Shown: positions 27,115 through 35,527 of the stretch, one piece after another
Layout: every line of letters begins with the position of its first letter
Numbering within the stretch: the stretch's first letter is position 1
Origin: Mycobacteriales bacterium
Lineage (GTDB): Bacteria > Actinomycetota > Actinomycetes > Mycobacteriales > CADCTP01
Assembly: GCA_035995165.1 (NCBI GenBank)
Contig: DASYKU010000070.1
Span: 1-61,744 of the forward strand
Reading direction: 5' to 3'
DNA: 61,744 nucleotides
Notes under the pieces: model-generated
Databases searched by the model: none
What the model saw: only the letters and a program-made list of their open reading frames with translations
What the model was told of the DNA's origin: nothing
Position numbers and translations under genes: made by a program

Positions 27115-27552
27115 TCACTCGTGCGACCAGACGACGGCGGTGGCGCCGCGGATCTCCATCACCTGCACGGTCGCCCCGACCGGCAGGACCTGCAGCGGGT
27201 CGTAGGACTGGGCGGACCACTCCTCGCCCGCCAGCTTGACCCGGCCGCCGTGCTGGTCGACGGTCCGCACCACCACCGCGTTGCGGCCCTTGAGGGCCTC
27301 GATGCCGGTGCGCTGGGCGTTGGTCAGCGGCACCTGCAGCCGGCGCTTGGCCAGCGGCCGGACCACGGCGACGAGCCCGAGCGAGACGATCGCGAAGACC
27401 CCGACCTGCACCACCGCACCGGCCCCGAGCGCTGCCGCGCCCGCCGTGGTCAGGGCCGCGACCGCCAGCATGATCAGGACGAGGTCGAGCGAGAGCGCCT
27501 CGGCGATGGCCAGCACGCCGGCCGCGATAAGCCAGATCAACCACCCGGGCAC
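27115..27552 (-). CDS. NfeD-like membrane protein
   Basis: The 145-residue protein has three to four transmembrane helices in the first 75 residues and a C-terminal OB-fold (GRNAVVVRTVDQHGGRVKLAGEEWSAQS..., with VQVMEIRGATAVV at the end). This is the short NfeD type without the ClpP-class protease domain. It partners the downstream SPFH protein. The start GTG 27552 follows GGGAG at about 9 nt. It is in the position of M. tuberculosis Rv1487. Confidence 0.9.
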   Translation of the reverse strand: MPGWLIWLIAAGVLAIAEALSLDLVLIMLAVAALTTAGAAALGAGAVVQVGVFAIVSLGLVAVVRPLAKRRLQVPLTNAQRTGIEALKGRNAVVVRTVDQHGGRVKLAGEEWSAQSYDPLQVLPVGATVQVMEIRGATAVVWSHE

Positions 27553-27575
27553 AGGGCCATTCTCCCACGGTCGGG

Positions 27576-28397
27576 CTAACCGGACCGGCCGACGGTCACG
27601 AAGTCGATCAATTCCTCCATCGCCCTGAGCAGCGGGACCTCGAGGTCCGCGTACGAGTCGACGGCGGCCAGCACCCGGCGCCACCCGTCGCGCGGGTCGC
27701 CCCAGCCCAGCCGGGTGCAGATGCCGGTCTTCCAGTCCTCTCCCCGGGGCACGACCGGCCAGCGGGCGATGCCGAGCGAGGACGGCTTCACCGCCTGCCA
27801 GACGTCCACGTACGGGTGGCCGAGCACGAGCACGTCCGGATCGGTGACCGCGGCGACGATGCGGCTCTCCTTGGTGCCCGGCACCAGGTGGTCGACCAGG
27901 ACGCCGAGGCGGTGCTCGCGGTCCGGCCGGAACCCGCGGACCGCCCCGGCCAGGTCGTCGATGCCGTCCAGCGGCTCCACCACGACCGCCTCGATCCGCA
28001 GGTCGTCGCCCCAGACCCGCTCGACCAACGCGGCGTCGTGCACGCCCTCGACCCAGATCCGGCTGCCGCGGGCGACCTGGGCCCGGACGTTGGCGACGGC
28101 GACCGAGCCGGAGGCCGTACGTCCCGGCTTCCTCGTCGCCGGCGCCGCGACCGGGCGGGTCAGCGTGACCAGCCGGCCGTCGAGCCGGAAGCCGGCCGGC
28201 GCGAGCGGGAACATCCGCCGCCGGCCGTGCCGGTCCTCCAGCGTGACCGCGTCCTTCTCGCAGGCCACGACCGCACCGCAGAAGCCGGTACCGGCCTCCT
28301 CGACCACCATTTCGGGTTCGGCCGGCACGGCCGGGATCGTCTTCTTCTTCCGCCAGTCACCGGCCAGCACGTCGGTCCCGTAGTCGTCGCTGCGCAC
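27576..28397 (-). CDS. DUF3097 family protein
   Basis: The 273-residue protein begins MRSDDYGTDVLAGDW and contains VVEEAGTGFCGAVVACE, EDRHGRRRMFPL, EGVHDAALVERVWGDDLR and LGHPYVDVWQAVKP, all signatures of the actinobacterial DUF3097 family. The EGxxDAxLVE stretch resembles a TOPRIM-like core (acidic E, D). The function of the family is not established; a role in RNA or DNA handling is only an inference from that motif. GTG 28397 lies 6 nt after a TACGGT box (28404-28409), so it is probably leaderless. Confidence 0.88.
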   Translation of the reverse strand: MRSDDYGTDVLAGDWRKKKTIPAVPAEPEMVVEEAGTGFCGAVVACEKDAVTLEDRHGRRRMFPLAPAGFRLDGRLVTLTRPVAAPATRKPGRTASGSVAVANVRAQVARGSRIWVEGVHDAALVERVWGDDLRIEAVVVEPLDGIDDLAGAVRGFRPDREHRLGVLVDHLVPGTKESRIVAAVTDPDVLVLGHPYVDVWQAVKPSSLGIARWPVVPRGEDWKTGICTRLGWGDPRDGWRRVLAAVDSYADLEVPLLRAMEELIDFVTVGRSG

Positions 28398-28403
28398 GTC
28401 CGG

Positions 28404-28409
28404 ACCGTA
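28404..28409 (-). promoter_or_regulatory. -10 box for DUF3097 (leaderless)
   Basis: The minus strand reads TACGGTCCGGACGTG, box plus start codon. The identical 15-mer precedes the AlkD-like gene at 47475-47489. Confidence 0.55.
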
Positions 28410-28488
28410 CGGGCCGGGATCGACGGGTCCGGGGTGGCGCGCCGGGTTCCGATGTGCCGTGTCGGACGGAGCACGTAGGGTTGCCGGC

Positions 28489-29241
28489 GTGAGGGTGCGC
28501 TCCGGGGTGTTCGCCGCCTGGACGTCGGCCTGGCTGGCCGGCGAGGCGGCGTACGACGACGTGGTCGGCCGGGTGACCGGCGACGACGAGCCGCACCGGG
28601 TGACCGCGCTGCCGGGCGTCGAGGGCGAGCAGCCGCTGGGCTGGGCCCTGCCGGTGCTGCGGGAGCGCTCGCCCGAGGGCATCCGTACGGTCCTGCCGGT
28701 CGCGGGCGACCCGCGCGGGCTGCCGGGCCCGGGGCCGTTCACGACCGCCGCGCTGGCGGCGGGCGAGGCCGTGGTCGGGCGGGGCATCGGGCTGGTGCCG
28801 CTGGTGACCTCGCACGGGTCGGTGCAGGACCGGACCGAGTGCGTGCTCTGGAGGGCGTACGTGATCACGGAGCCGACGCCGGACCCGCTCACCGTCGCCG
28901 AGGCCGAGTACGACCTGACCGCCGCGACCCGGGACGCCGCCTCCGCGCTGGCGGCCCTGGACGTGGCCAGCTGGCGGCCCGAGGTCGCCGGCGAGCTGGC
29001 CCGGATGCGCCGCGGGGTGACGCCGGACCTGCCGCCCGGGCACGAGGCGCGGGCGGTGCGGCTGCTGGCCTCGGCCGACCGGCTGTCCGCGGTGCTGGAC
29101 CTGGCCCGGGCCGACTCGCCCGGCAGCGCCGTGAACGGGGCCGAGGCCCGGGCCCGCGACGACGCGCTGCGCCCGCTGGTGACCGCGGTCCGCCGCGCCC
29201 GCCTGGCCGCCTACAACGCGGTCCCCTCCCGGCACCGCTGA
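28489..29241 (+). CDS. Actinobacterial conserved hypothetical protein (Rv1486c position)
   Basis: The 250-residue protein is rich in Ala/Arg/Gly with long helices and no recognisable catalytic motif, signal peptide or membrane segment. It begins MRVRSGVFAAWTSAWLAGEA. It lies between hemH and DUF3097/nfeD and on the opposite strand, just as Rv1486c lies between hemZ and Rv1487 in M. tuberculosis. This synteny is the main reason to call it real and orthologous. The GTG 28489 start is 7 nt after TAGGGT (28476-28481), so it is probably leaderless. Function unknown. Confidence 0.8.
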   Translation: MRVRSGVFAAWTSAWLAGEAAYDDVVGRVTGDDEPHRVTALPGVEGEQPLGWALPVLRERSPEGIRTVLPVAGDPRGLPGPGPFTTAALAAGEAVVGRGIGLVPLVTSHGSVQDRTECVLWRAYVITEPTPDPLTVAEAEYDLTAATRDAASALAALDVASWRPEVAGELARMRRGVTPDLPPGHEARAVRLLASADRLSAVLDLARADSPGSAVNGAEARARDDALRPLVTAVRRARLAAYNAVPSRHR

Positions 29242-29332
29242 GACTTCCGCACTCCCTGACCGCCCGGCCGAGCCGCGGCGGGTGCCGGGCGCGCGGCCGC
29301 GGCGGGTGCCGGCCGCCGTCTCGGCGGGCGGG

Positions 29333-30349
29333 TCAGGGGTTGGGGATCGGGCGGCGGCGGGGGGCGGGGCAGCAGTCGAACGGGCAGACGTCGTGGCTCG
29401 GACCCATCGGGCCGAGCGCGCGGGCCGGCGCCCCGGACCGGCGCTCGTCGACGAGCTCGCGGACCATCGCGACGAACCGTGGGTCGGTGCCGACGGTGGC
29501 GGCCCGGGCGTACCCGAGCCCGAGCTTGGCCGCGGTCGCCGCCGCCTCCTCGTCCAGGTCCCAGAGCACCTCGACGTGGTCGGAGACGAACCCGATCGGC
29601 GAGACCACCACCGACCCGGTCCCGGCCTCGGCCAGCGCGCAGAGGTGGTCGTTGACGTCCGGCTCCAGCCAGGGCACGGACGGCGGACCGGACCGCGACT
29701 GCCAGACCACGTCGAACTCCGCGCCCGGCCCCCGGACGGCCTCCGCGACCAGCCGGGACGCCTCCCGCAGCTGCGCGGAGTAGAGGTGCCCGCCCGGGCC
29801 GCTGGCGTCCTCCATCGACTGCGGGATCGAGTGCGCGGTGAACACCAGCCGGGCGTCCGGCAGCGACTCCAGCGCGGCCCGGACGCCGTCCGCGGCCGGC
29901 TCGACGAACCCGGGGTGGTTGAAGTAGTGCCGCAGCTTGTCCAGCTCCGGCGCGTCCGCCCCCACCGCGGCCCGGGCCCGGACCAGGTCGTCCTGGTACT
30001 GACGGCATCCCGAGTACGACGTGTAGGCCGAGGTCACGAACACCAGCGCCCGCCGTACGCCGTCGTCGCGCATCGCCGCGACGGTGTCCTCGACCAGCGG
30101 GTGCCAGTTCCGGTTGCCCCAGTGGACCGGCAGGTCGACGACCTCCCGGATCGCCGCCAGCAGGGCCCGGTTCTGGTCGTTGATCGGCGAGACCCCGCCG
30201 AAGTGGGTGTAGTGCTCGGCCACGTCCAGCAGCCGCTCCCGCGGGACGCCGCGGCCCCGGACCACGTTCTCCAGGAACGGCAGGACGTCCTCGGGTCCCT
30301 CGGGACCGCCGAAGGACAGCAGCAGCAACGCGTCGTACTCGGGGCTCAC
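29333..30349 (-). CDS. hemH: Ferrochelatase (coproporphyrin ferrochelatase)
   Basis: The 338-residue protein inserts Fe2+ into coproporphyrin III in the actinobacterial haem pathway. [18 protein letters not shown] at the start, the [12 protein letters not shown] segment, the active-site histidine in [10 protein letters not shown] and the [18 protein letters not shown] signature are all present. A C-terminal CPFDCC cluster and an internal cysteine (SGCRQYQ) would ligate the [2Fe-2S] cluster known from actinobacterial ferrochelatases. It is the third gene of fabG-inhA-hemH, the same order as M. tuberculosis fabG1-inhA-hemZ, and is 25 bp from the inhA stop. The start is GTG. Confidence 0.95.
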   Translation of the reverse strand: MSPEYDALLLLSFGGPEGPEDVLPFLENVVRGRGVPRERLLDVAEHYTHFGGVSPINDQNRALLAAIREVVDLPVHWGNRNWHPLVEDTVAAMRDDGVRRALVFVTSAYTSYSGCRQYQDDLVRARAAVGADAPELDKLRHYFNHPGFVEPAADGVRAALESLPDARLVFTAHSIPQSMEDASGPGGHLYSAQLREASRLVAEAVRGPGAEFDVVWQSRSGPPSVPWLEPDVNDHLCALAEAGTGSVVVSPIGFVSDHVEVLWDLDEEAAATAAKLGLGYARAATVGTDPRFVAMVRELVDERRSGAPARALGPMGPSHDVCPFDCCPAPRRRPIPNP

Positions 30350-30374
30350 CGGTCCATCCTGCCGGACCGCCGGG

Positions 30375-31142
30375 CTACACGCCCGTCGCGTGGAACCCGC
30401 CGTCGGCGTGCACGATCTCGCCGGTCACCGCCGGCATCCAGTCCGAGAACAGCGCCACGCAGGTGCGGGCGACCGGCTCCGGGTCGGTGATGTCCCAGCC
30501 GAGCGGCGCCCGCTCGTCCCAGACGTCCTCGAAGCGCTTGAATCCCGGGATCGACCGGGCCGCCATCGTCCGCAGCGGGCCGGCCGCGACCAGGTTGACC
30601 CGGATGCCGCGCGGGCCGAGCTCGCGCGCCGTGTACCGGGCCGCCGACTCCATCCCGGCCTTGGCCACGCCCATCCAGTCGTACGCGGGCCAGGAGATCG
30701 TGGCGTCGAAGGTGAGCCCGACGATCGAGCCGCCCCGCTCCGGCAGCAGCGGCAGCGCGGCCTTCGCCAGCGCCGGCAGCGAGTACGTCGAGACGTGCAC
30801 CGCGGTGGCGACGTCCTCCCAGGGCGTGTCCAGGAAGCCGCCGCCCAGGCAGGACGCCGGCGCGAACCCGATCGAGTGCAGCACGCCGTCGATCCCGTCG
30901 ACGTGCTCGCGGACCCGCTCCGGCAGCGAGGCCATCGCCTCCGGGCTGGTCACGTCGAGCTCGACCACCGGCGCCGGCCCGGGCAGCTTCTTGGCCACCC
31001 GCTCCACCAGCGACATCCGGCCGAAGCCGGTGAGCACGACCGTGGCGCCCTGCTCGATCGCCACCCGGGCCACCGAGTACGCGATCGAGGCGTCGGTGAT
31101 CACGCCGGTGATCAGCAGCCGCTTGCCGTCGAGCAGACCCAT
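30375..31142 (-). CDS. inhA: Enoyl-ACP reductase (NADH), FabI/InhA
   Basis: The 255-residue short-chain dehydrogenase performs the last step of each fatty acid elongation round. The NAD-binding loop is [13 protein letters not shown] (13-25), the active-site Y154 and K161 sit in [10 protein letters not shown], and HSIGF and [10 protein letters not shown] match InhA. The ATG directly follows the fabG TAG with no spacer, so the two are coupled. The loop that covers the substrate is short, as in FabI/InhA of organisms making C16-C18 chains; chain-length range cannot be set from sequence. Confidence 0.95.
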   Translation of the reverse strand: MGLLDGKRLLITGVITDASIAYSVARVAIEQGATVVLTGFGRMSLVERVAKKLPGPAPVVELDVTSPEAMASLPERVREHVDGIDGVLHSIGFAPASCLGGGFLDTPWEDVATAVHVSTYSLPALAKAALPLLPERGGSIVGLTFDATISWPAYDWMGVAKAGMESAARYTARELGPRGIRVNLVAAGPLRTMAARSIPGFKRFEDVWDERAPLGWDITDPEPVARTCVALFSDWMPAVTGEIVHADGGFHATGV

Positions 31143-31847
31143 CTAGTGCCCCATCCCCAGTCCGCCGTCCACCGGCACCACGGCGCCGGTGACGTAGCCG
31201 GCCGCCTCCGACGCGAGAAACGTGACCACCCCCGCGACCTCCTCCGGCGTCGCCAGCCGCTGCAGCGCCACCTGGCTCTTGATGGTGGCGATCTGCGCCT
31301 CCGGCAGCGCCGCGGTCATGTCGGTCTGCACGAAGCCGGGCAGCACGATGTTGACCGTGATGCCGCGGGAGCCGAGCTCCTTGGCCAGCGACCGGCCGAA
31401 GCCGATCAGCCCGGCCTTGGCCGCCGCATAGTTGGTCTGGCCCGGGCTGCCGGTCAGCGCGACCACCGAGGAGACCAGGATGATCCGGCCGGTGCGGGCC
31501 CGCAGCATCTTGCCCGCGGCCCGCTTCGACAGCCGGTACGCCGCGGTCAGGTTGGCGTCCAGGACCCGGGTGAACTGGTCCTCGCTCATCCGCAGCAGCA
31601 GCGTGTCGTCGGTCATGCCGGCGTTGGAGACCAGCACCTCGACCGGCCCCTGCTCCGCCTCGACCGCGGTGAACGCGGCGTCCACTGCGGCGCTGTCGGT
31701 CACGTCGCACTGCACCCCGAACGTGCCCTCGGGCGCGCCCTGACCCCGGTGCGTGACCGCGACCTTGTCACCCTGATCGGCGAAGGCGCGGGCGATGGCG
31801 AGGCCGATGCCCCGGTTGCCGCCGGTGACGAGCACGGATCTGGTCAC
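31143..31847 (-). CDS. fabG: 3-oxoacyl-ACP reductase
   Basis: The 234-residue SDR enzyme reduces 3-oxoacyl-ACP with NADPH. TGGNRGIG (8-15) binds the cofactor, NAG is at 75-77, and the catalytic residues are S127, Y140 and K144 (YAAAKAG). The C-terminal GGLGMGH is typical of MabA/FabG1. It is the first gene of fabG-inhA-hemH. GTG 31847 lies 8 nt after the minus-strand box TAGGGT, which overlaps the promoter of the divergent oxidoreductase gene. Confidence 0.95.
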   Translation of the reverse strand: MTRSVLVTGGNRGIGLAIARAFADQGDKVAVTHRGQGAPEGTFGVQCDVTDSAAVDAAFTAVEAEQGPVEVLVSNAGMTDDTLLLRMSEDQFTRVLDANLTAAYRLSKRAAGKMLRARTGRIILVSSVVALTGSPGQTNYAAAKAGLIGFGRSLAKELGSRGITVNIVLPGFVQTDMTAALPEAQIATIKSQVALQRLATPEEVAGVVTFLASEAAGYVTGAVVPVDGGLGMGH

Positions 31848-31855
31848 GACCGCGA

Positions 31856-31865
31856 ACCCTATAGT
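31856..31865. promoter_or_regulatory. Interlocked divergent -10 elements
   Basis: The plus strand reads TATAGT (31860-31865), 6 nt before GTG 31872. The minus strand reads TAGGGT (31861-31856), 8 nt before GTG 31847. The two boxes share two base pairs, TA at 31860-31861, and the start codons are only 24 bp apart. Only one polymerase can bind at a time. Confidence 0.65.
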
Positions 31866-31871
31866 CCAGGC

Positions 31872-32828
31872 GTGCGCTGTATCCAGATTCGTCGGTTCGG
31901 TGGGCCGGAAGTGCTCGAGGTCGCCGACGTCCCGGAGCCGTCGCCGGCCCCGGGCAGGCAGGTCTACGAGGTCACCGCGGCCGGCGTGAACTACGCCGAC
32001 ACGCACCAGACCGAGGACTCGTACCTGGCCCCGCAGACGCTGCCGCTGGTGCCGGGGGCCGAGTTCGCCGGGATCGGGGCGGACGGCCGCCGGGTGGTCG
32101 GCCTGCTCGGCGGCGGCGGGTACGCCGAGCGCGTGCTGGCCGCGGACGTGATGACCTGGCCGATCCCGGACGGGGTCGACGACGGCGCCGCGCTGTCGGT
32201 GGTCCTGCAGGGAGTGACGGCCTGGCACGCGCTGCGCACCTGCGCCCACCTGGCCGCGGGCGAGACCGTCGTCGTGCACGCCGCGGCCGGCGGGGTCGGC
32301 ACGGTCGCCGTCCAGCTGGCCAAGGCCTGGGGCGCCGGCCGGGTGATCGCGCTCGCGTCCTCGGCCGAGAAGCGCGAGCTGGCGCTGTCGCTGGGCGCCG
32401 ACGAGGCCGTCGACCCGGCCGTCGACGACCTCACCGCGGCGCTGCGGGCGGCCAACGGCGGCCGCCGGGTCGACGTGGTGCTGGAGATGACCGGCGGGGC
32501 GGCGTTCGACGCCAGCCTGCGGGCGCTGGCGCCCTTCGGCCGGCTCGTCACGTACGGGCAGGCGTCCCGGGAGACCCCCGCATCCATCGACCCGACCAAC
32601 CTGATGGCCCACTCGACCGCGGTGATCGGCTTCTGGCTGGCACACGGCTTCCGGGACCCGGCCCGGTGGCTGACGCCGGGCATCACCGAGCTGCTGGCGA
32701 TGCTGGCCGACGGGCGGCTGACCGCGGTCGTCGGCGGGACGTACGCGCTGGGTGACGTGGCCGACGCGCACCGTGCCCTGCGGGATCGGTCCTCGACCGG
32801 GAAGCTGGTGCTCGACCCCCGCCGGTGA
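31872..32828 (+). CDS. Zinc-independent quinone oxidoreductase / MDR family
   Basis: The 318-residue protein is a medium-chain dehydrogenase without the structural zinc lobe. It has PGAEFAGIG (57-65), the Rossmann motif HAAAGGVGTVAVQLAKA (about 137-153), and a TYGQAS segment near 220. Relatives reduce quinones or enones with NADPH. It is divergent from fabG-inhA-hemH, and their promoters overlap, which could make them mutually exclusive. I find no such gene at this place in the M. tuberculosis order as I remember it. Confidence 0.9.
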   Translation: MRCIQIRRFGGPEVLEVADVPEPSPAPGRQVYEVTAAGVNYADTHQTEDSYLAPQTLPLVPGAEFAGIGADGRRVVGLLGGGGYAERVLAADVMTWPIPDGVDDGAALSVVLQGVTAWHALRTCAHLAAGETVVVHAAAGGVGTVAVQLAKAWGAGRVIALASSAEKRELALSLGADEAVDPAVDDLTAALRAANGGRRVDVVLEMTGGAAFDASLRALAPFGRLVTYGQASRETPASIDPTNLMAHSTAVIGFWLAHGFRDPARWLTPGITELLAMLADGRLTAVVGGTYALGDVADAHRALRDRSSTGKLVLDPRR

Positions 32829-32886
32829 TCGCTGCTGCGGACGGGTGACCTGCGCCGATCGGGTTCTATCGGGACGGCGGGGCGAC

Positions 32887-32892
32887 TACGGT
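32887..32892 (+). promoter_or_regulatory. -10 box for a leaderless transcript
   Basis: TACGGT is 7 nt before ATG 32900. Confidence 0.5.
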
Positions 32893-32899
32893 GCTCCGC

Positions 32900-33892
32900 A
32901 TGCAGTTCCTCGAGGGCGGTGCCACTGGGCCGAACGGGCGCGACAGCCGTACCGTGCGGTCCTCCGAGCAGGACCCGGCCGGCGAGGCCCCGGACGACAC
33001 CGGCGGCCGCGGTTCGCTGATGTCGCGCTACCGCGGAGCGGGCCCCGCGCCCGCCGAGGACCAGGTGACGCCGCCGCTGCCCCGGACCGGCGAGCAGGGC
33101 GGGGCGCCGGGAGCGCCCACCGACAGCCCGTGGCGCGAGTCGAACTGGACCTCCGCTCCCCCGGTGCCGCCGGTCGCTCCCCCGGCCGCTTCGGCTCCGG
33201 CGCCCGCGGTCCCGTCCCCGGCGCCTGTGCCGGCCGTGCCTGGGGCGAGCCCGGCCTTCGGATCCGCGCCGGCGACGTCGGGTGCGCCGGGTGCGCCGGC
33301 CAGGCCTGCTGACAAGCCGGCCGAGCCCACCGCGAAGCCGGCCGAGCCCACCGCGAAGCCGGCCGAGCCCGCCGCCAGGCCCGGCGACGCCACCGGCCGG
33401 GCCGCCGGGGCTCCCGTCACCGAGGCCCGGGCCGCCGAGGCCCGGATCGCCGAGGCCCGGGTCGGCGGGGCTCCGGTCACGGAGGCTCCGGTCATCAAGG
33501 CGCCGACCACCGAGACCGTGACGCCCGCTCCTGAAGCGGAGATCCCGGCCGAGAAGCCGGCCCCGAAGGCCGAGACCCCGGCCGTCACCGCCACCCGCGG
33601 CACCACGCCCGGCAGCACCCCGGCCAGGACCGGGATGCTGGCGGCCGAGCACACCGGCGCGTTCAAGGACCGCTGGCGCGACCTGCAGGCCGACTTCGTC
33701 GACGACCCGCAGCAGGCCGTCCGCGGCGCCGGCGAGCTCGCCCGCGACGTGCTCGCGGCGCTGTCGGACAAGATCGCGGACTCGGAGCGGGTGGAGAGCT
33801 GGCAGGCCGAGGACGGCACCAGCGGCACCGAGGACCTCCGCGTCGCCCTCCGGCAATACCGCACCCTCGTCGACCGCCTGCTCGAGCTGTAG
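32900..33892 (+). CDS. Disordered Pro/Ala-rich protein with conserved C-terminal helical domain (Rv1482c position)
   Basis: Residues 1-240 of 330 are low complexity, with repeated KPAEPTA and EARxAEAR units. Residues 250-330 form a helical domain with FKDRWRDLQADFVDDPQQAV and DLRVALRQYRTLVDRLL, a C-terminal module I recognise from several uncharacterised actinobacterial proteins. No signal peptide is visible, so it is probably cytoplasmic. It lies between the fabG cluster and the VWA/DUF58/moxR cluster on the opposite strand, matching the place of Rv1482c. Its stop codon is directly followed by the reversed stop of the NUDIX gene. Confidence 0.8.
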   Translation: MQFLEGGATGPNGRDSRTVRSSEQDPAGEAPDDTGGRGSLMSRYRGAGPAPAEDQVTPPLPRTGEQGGAPGAPTDSPWRESNWTSAPPVPPVAPPAASAPAPAVPSPAPVPAVPGASPAFGSAPATSGAPGAPARPADKPAEPTAKPAEPTAKPAEPAARPGDATGRAAGAPVTEARAAEARIAEARVGGAPVTEAPVIKAPTTETVTPAPEAEIPAEKPAPKAETPAVTATRGTTPGSTPARTGMLAAEHTGAFKDRWRDLQADFVDDPQQAVRGAGELARDVLAALSDKIADSERVESWQAEDGTSGTEDLRVALRQYRTLVDRLLEL

Positions 33893-34456
33893 CTAGAGCC
33901 GGCCGGCCTCGCGCATCAGCAGCAGCGCGTACGCGGCCAGCGTGCTGTCGTCGGTGATGCGCCCGGTCCGGATCATCTCCTCGAACTCGTCCCGGCCGAC
34001 CAGCCGCTGCCGCATGTCCTGCTCGGTCACCTCCCGCGCGGTCGGCCCGGGCGTCAGGTCGGTGGCGAGGAAGACGTCGAACCCCTGGCTGCTCATCCCG
34101 TACGCGCAGTGCAGGTGGCCGAGCTGCACCAGCGACCCGGCCCGCAGCCCGGTCTCCTCGGCCAGCTCGGCCCGGGCCAGCTCGGCCGGCGGCAGCACGG
34201 CGCCCCCGGCCGCGGTCCCCTGCGGGAACTCCCAGAACCGCCCGCCGACCGGGTAGCGGTACTGCTCGACCAGGTGGAAGCCGCCCGCCTCGGCCGGGAT
34301 GACCAACGCGAAATCCGGCTTGTCGACCACCGAGTAGACCCCGTCGGACCCGTCCGGCCGGCGGACCTCGTCCTCCCGCAGCGACAGCCAGGGGTTGCGG
34401 TAGACCTCGCGGGTCGAGAGCTGCCGGACCACACCATCCATGTCCGGCAGCGTCAC
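33893..34456 (-). CDS. NUDIX hydrolase, ADP-ribose pyrophosphatase-like
   Basis: The 187-residue protein has a NUDIX box with E-x-x-A-E-E-T-G (PAELARAELAEETGL, about 88-103), preceded by GGRFWEFPQGT. The arginine of the canonical REL is alanine, a variant seen in some actinobacterial members. These enzymes hydrolyse nucleoside diphosphates linked to another group; the FWEFPQG context fits ADP-ribose or sugar nucleotides. GTG 34456 overlaps the TGA of the VWA gene (GTGA) and is preferred over ATG 34441, which has no ribosome site. Confidence 0.9.
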   Translation of the reverse strand: MTLPDMDGVVRQLSTREVYRNPWLSLREDEVRRPDGSDGVYSVVDKPDFALVIPAEAGGFHLVEQYRYPVGGRFWEFPQGTAAGGAVLPPAELARAELAEETGLRAGSLVQLGHLHCAYGMSSQGFDVFLATDLTPGPTAREVTEQDMRQRLVGRDEFEEMIRTGRITDDSTLAAYALLLMREAGRL

Positions 34457-35421
34457 AACAATCGGTTGGACCAGGCCAACGACACGCCGGCCGCCGCGAA
34501 CGCGAACAGCAGGCCGATGCCCACGAACCAGGTGGTGATCTCGCGGCGCTCGGTGGTGTAACCGATCTGGCTGCCGAGGTCGCGGTAGACGTTGCTCAGC
34601 TCCTCGGCCGAGGCCGCCGCGTAGTAGCTGCCGCCGGTGCCGTCCGCGATCTGCTTGAGCTTCTCGTGGTCGACCGGCACCACCACCCGCTGGCCCTCCA
34701 GGTCGATGAACCCGGTGTCGGTGCCGAACGCGATCGTGGAGACCGGGATCTGCTGCTGCTTGGCCGCGCCGACGGCCTGCTCGGGGCTGCGGCCCCAGGT
34801 GTTGCTGCCGTCGGACATGAGCACGACCCGGGCCGGCGCGTTCCCCTCGGTCGGATCGGTCCCCTGCAGCTGGGCCTGGAACGTCTTGACCGCGTCCAGG
34901 CAGGAGAAGATCGCCTCCCCGATCGCGGTCCGCTCGGCCAGCTGCAGGCCGTCGATCGCGCGCAGCACCGAGGCCCGGTCGGTGGTCGGCGAGACCGCGA
35001 CCGTGGCCGTGCCGGAGAACGTCACCAGCCCGAGGTTGATCCGCGGCGGCAGCAGCCCGACGAACTCCTTGGCCGCGGCCTGGGCCGCCTCCAGCCGGTT
35101 GGGCGAGACGTCCTCGGCCCGCATCGACAGCGACACGTCGATCGCCATCATCACCGTGGCCCGGTCCCGCGGGACCTTCGTGTCCTTGGTCGGCTTGGCC
35201 ATCCCGACGGTCAGCGAGGACAGCGCCAGCAGCAGCGCGGCGAAGGCCAGGTGCCGCCGCCAGCCCGGCCGCTTCGGCGCCAGCTTGCCGAGCAGGTCCA
35301 GGTTCGCGAAGCGGACCGCGTACGCCCGGCGGCGCCACTGCAGCACGACGTACAGCGCGAGCAGTGCCACGACCGCGGCGAGCAGCCAGAGCCACCCGGG
35401 CGAGAGGAAGGTACGGGTCAC
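34453..35421 (-). CDS. VWA-domain membrane protein (MoxR-associated, BatA-like)
   Basis: The 322-residue protein has two N-terminal transmembrane helices (about 8-27 and 55-75), a von Willebrand A domain with the MIDAS motif DVSLS (DxSxS) near 95 and a later SDGSNT, and one C-terminal helix (near 297-315). It belongs with the DUF58 and MoxR genes upstream, forming the classic MoxR-DUF58-VWA cluster that assembles or folds membrane or metal-containing complexes. The position corresponds to Rv1481. The GTG start has AAAGGCAGC upstream. Confidence 0.92.
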   Translation of the reverse strand: MTRTFLSPGWLWLLAAVVALLALYVVLQWRRRAYAVRFANLDLLGKLAPKRPGWRRHLAFAALLLALSSLTVGMAKPTKDTKVPRDRATVMMAIDVSLSMRAEDVSPNRLEAAQAAAKEFVGLLPPRINLGLVTFSGTATVAVSPTTDRASVLRAIDGLQLAERTAIGEAIFSCLDAVKTFQAQLQGTDPTEGNAPARVVLMSDGSNTWGRSPEQAVGAAKQQQIPVSTIAFGTDTGFIDLEGQRVVVPVDHEKLKQIADGTGGSYYAAASAEELSNVYRDLGSQIGYTTERREITTWFVGIGLLFAFAAAGVSLAWSNRLL

Positions 35422-35437
35422 CGCAGTGCTGCCTTTC

Positions 35438-35527
35438 GTTCGCCTCGTCGGTCGCTCCGCTCCTCGGGCGGCCGTGGGGCGGGCCACCGCCCGGGGGCCC
35501 TGCGATGCTCACTCCCTCGTCGGCTCA
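35438..35527 (-). repeat. Intercistronic repeat, copy A (after the DUF58 stop codon)
   Basis: This element shares with 60685-60766 a 20-bp exact block (35452-35471, TCGCTCCGCTCCTCGGGCGG) and a 15-bp exact block (35502-35516, GCGATGCTCACTCCC), 50 bp apart. It begins at the stop codon of DUF58 and fills the gap to the VWA gene. The central part can fold (CCCGGGCGG with CCGCCC). Confidence 0.65.
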
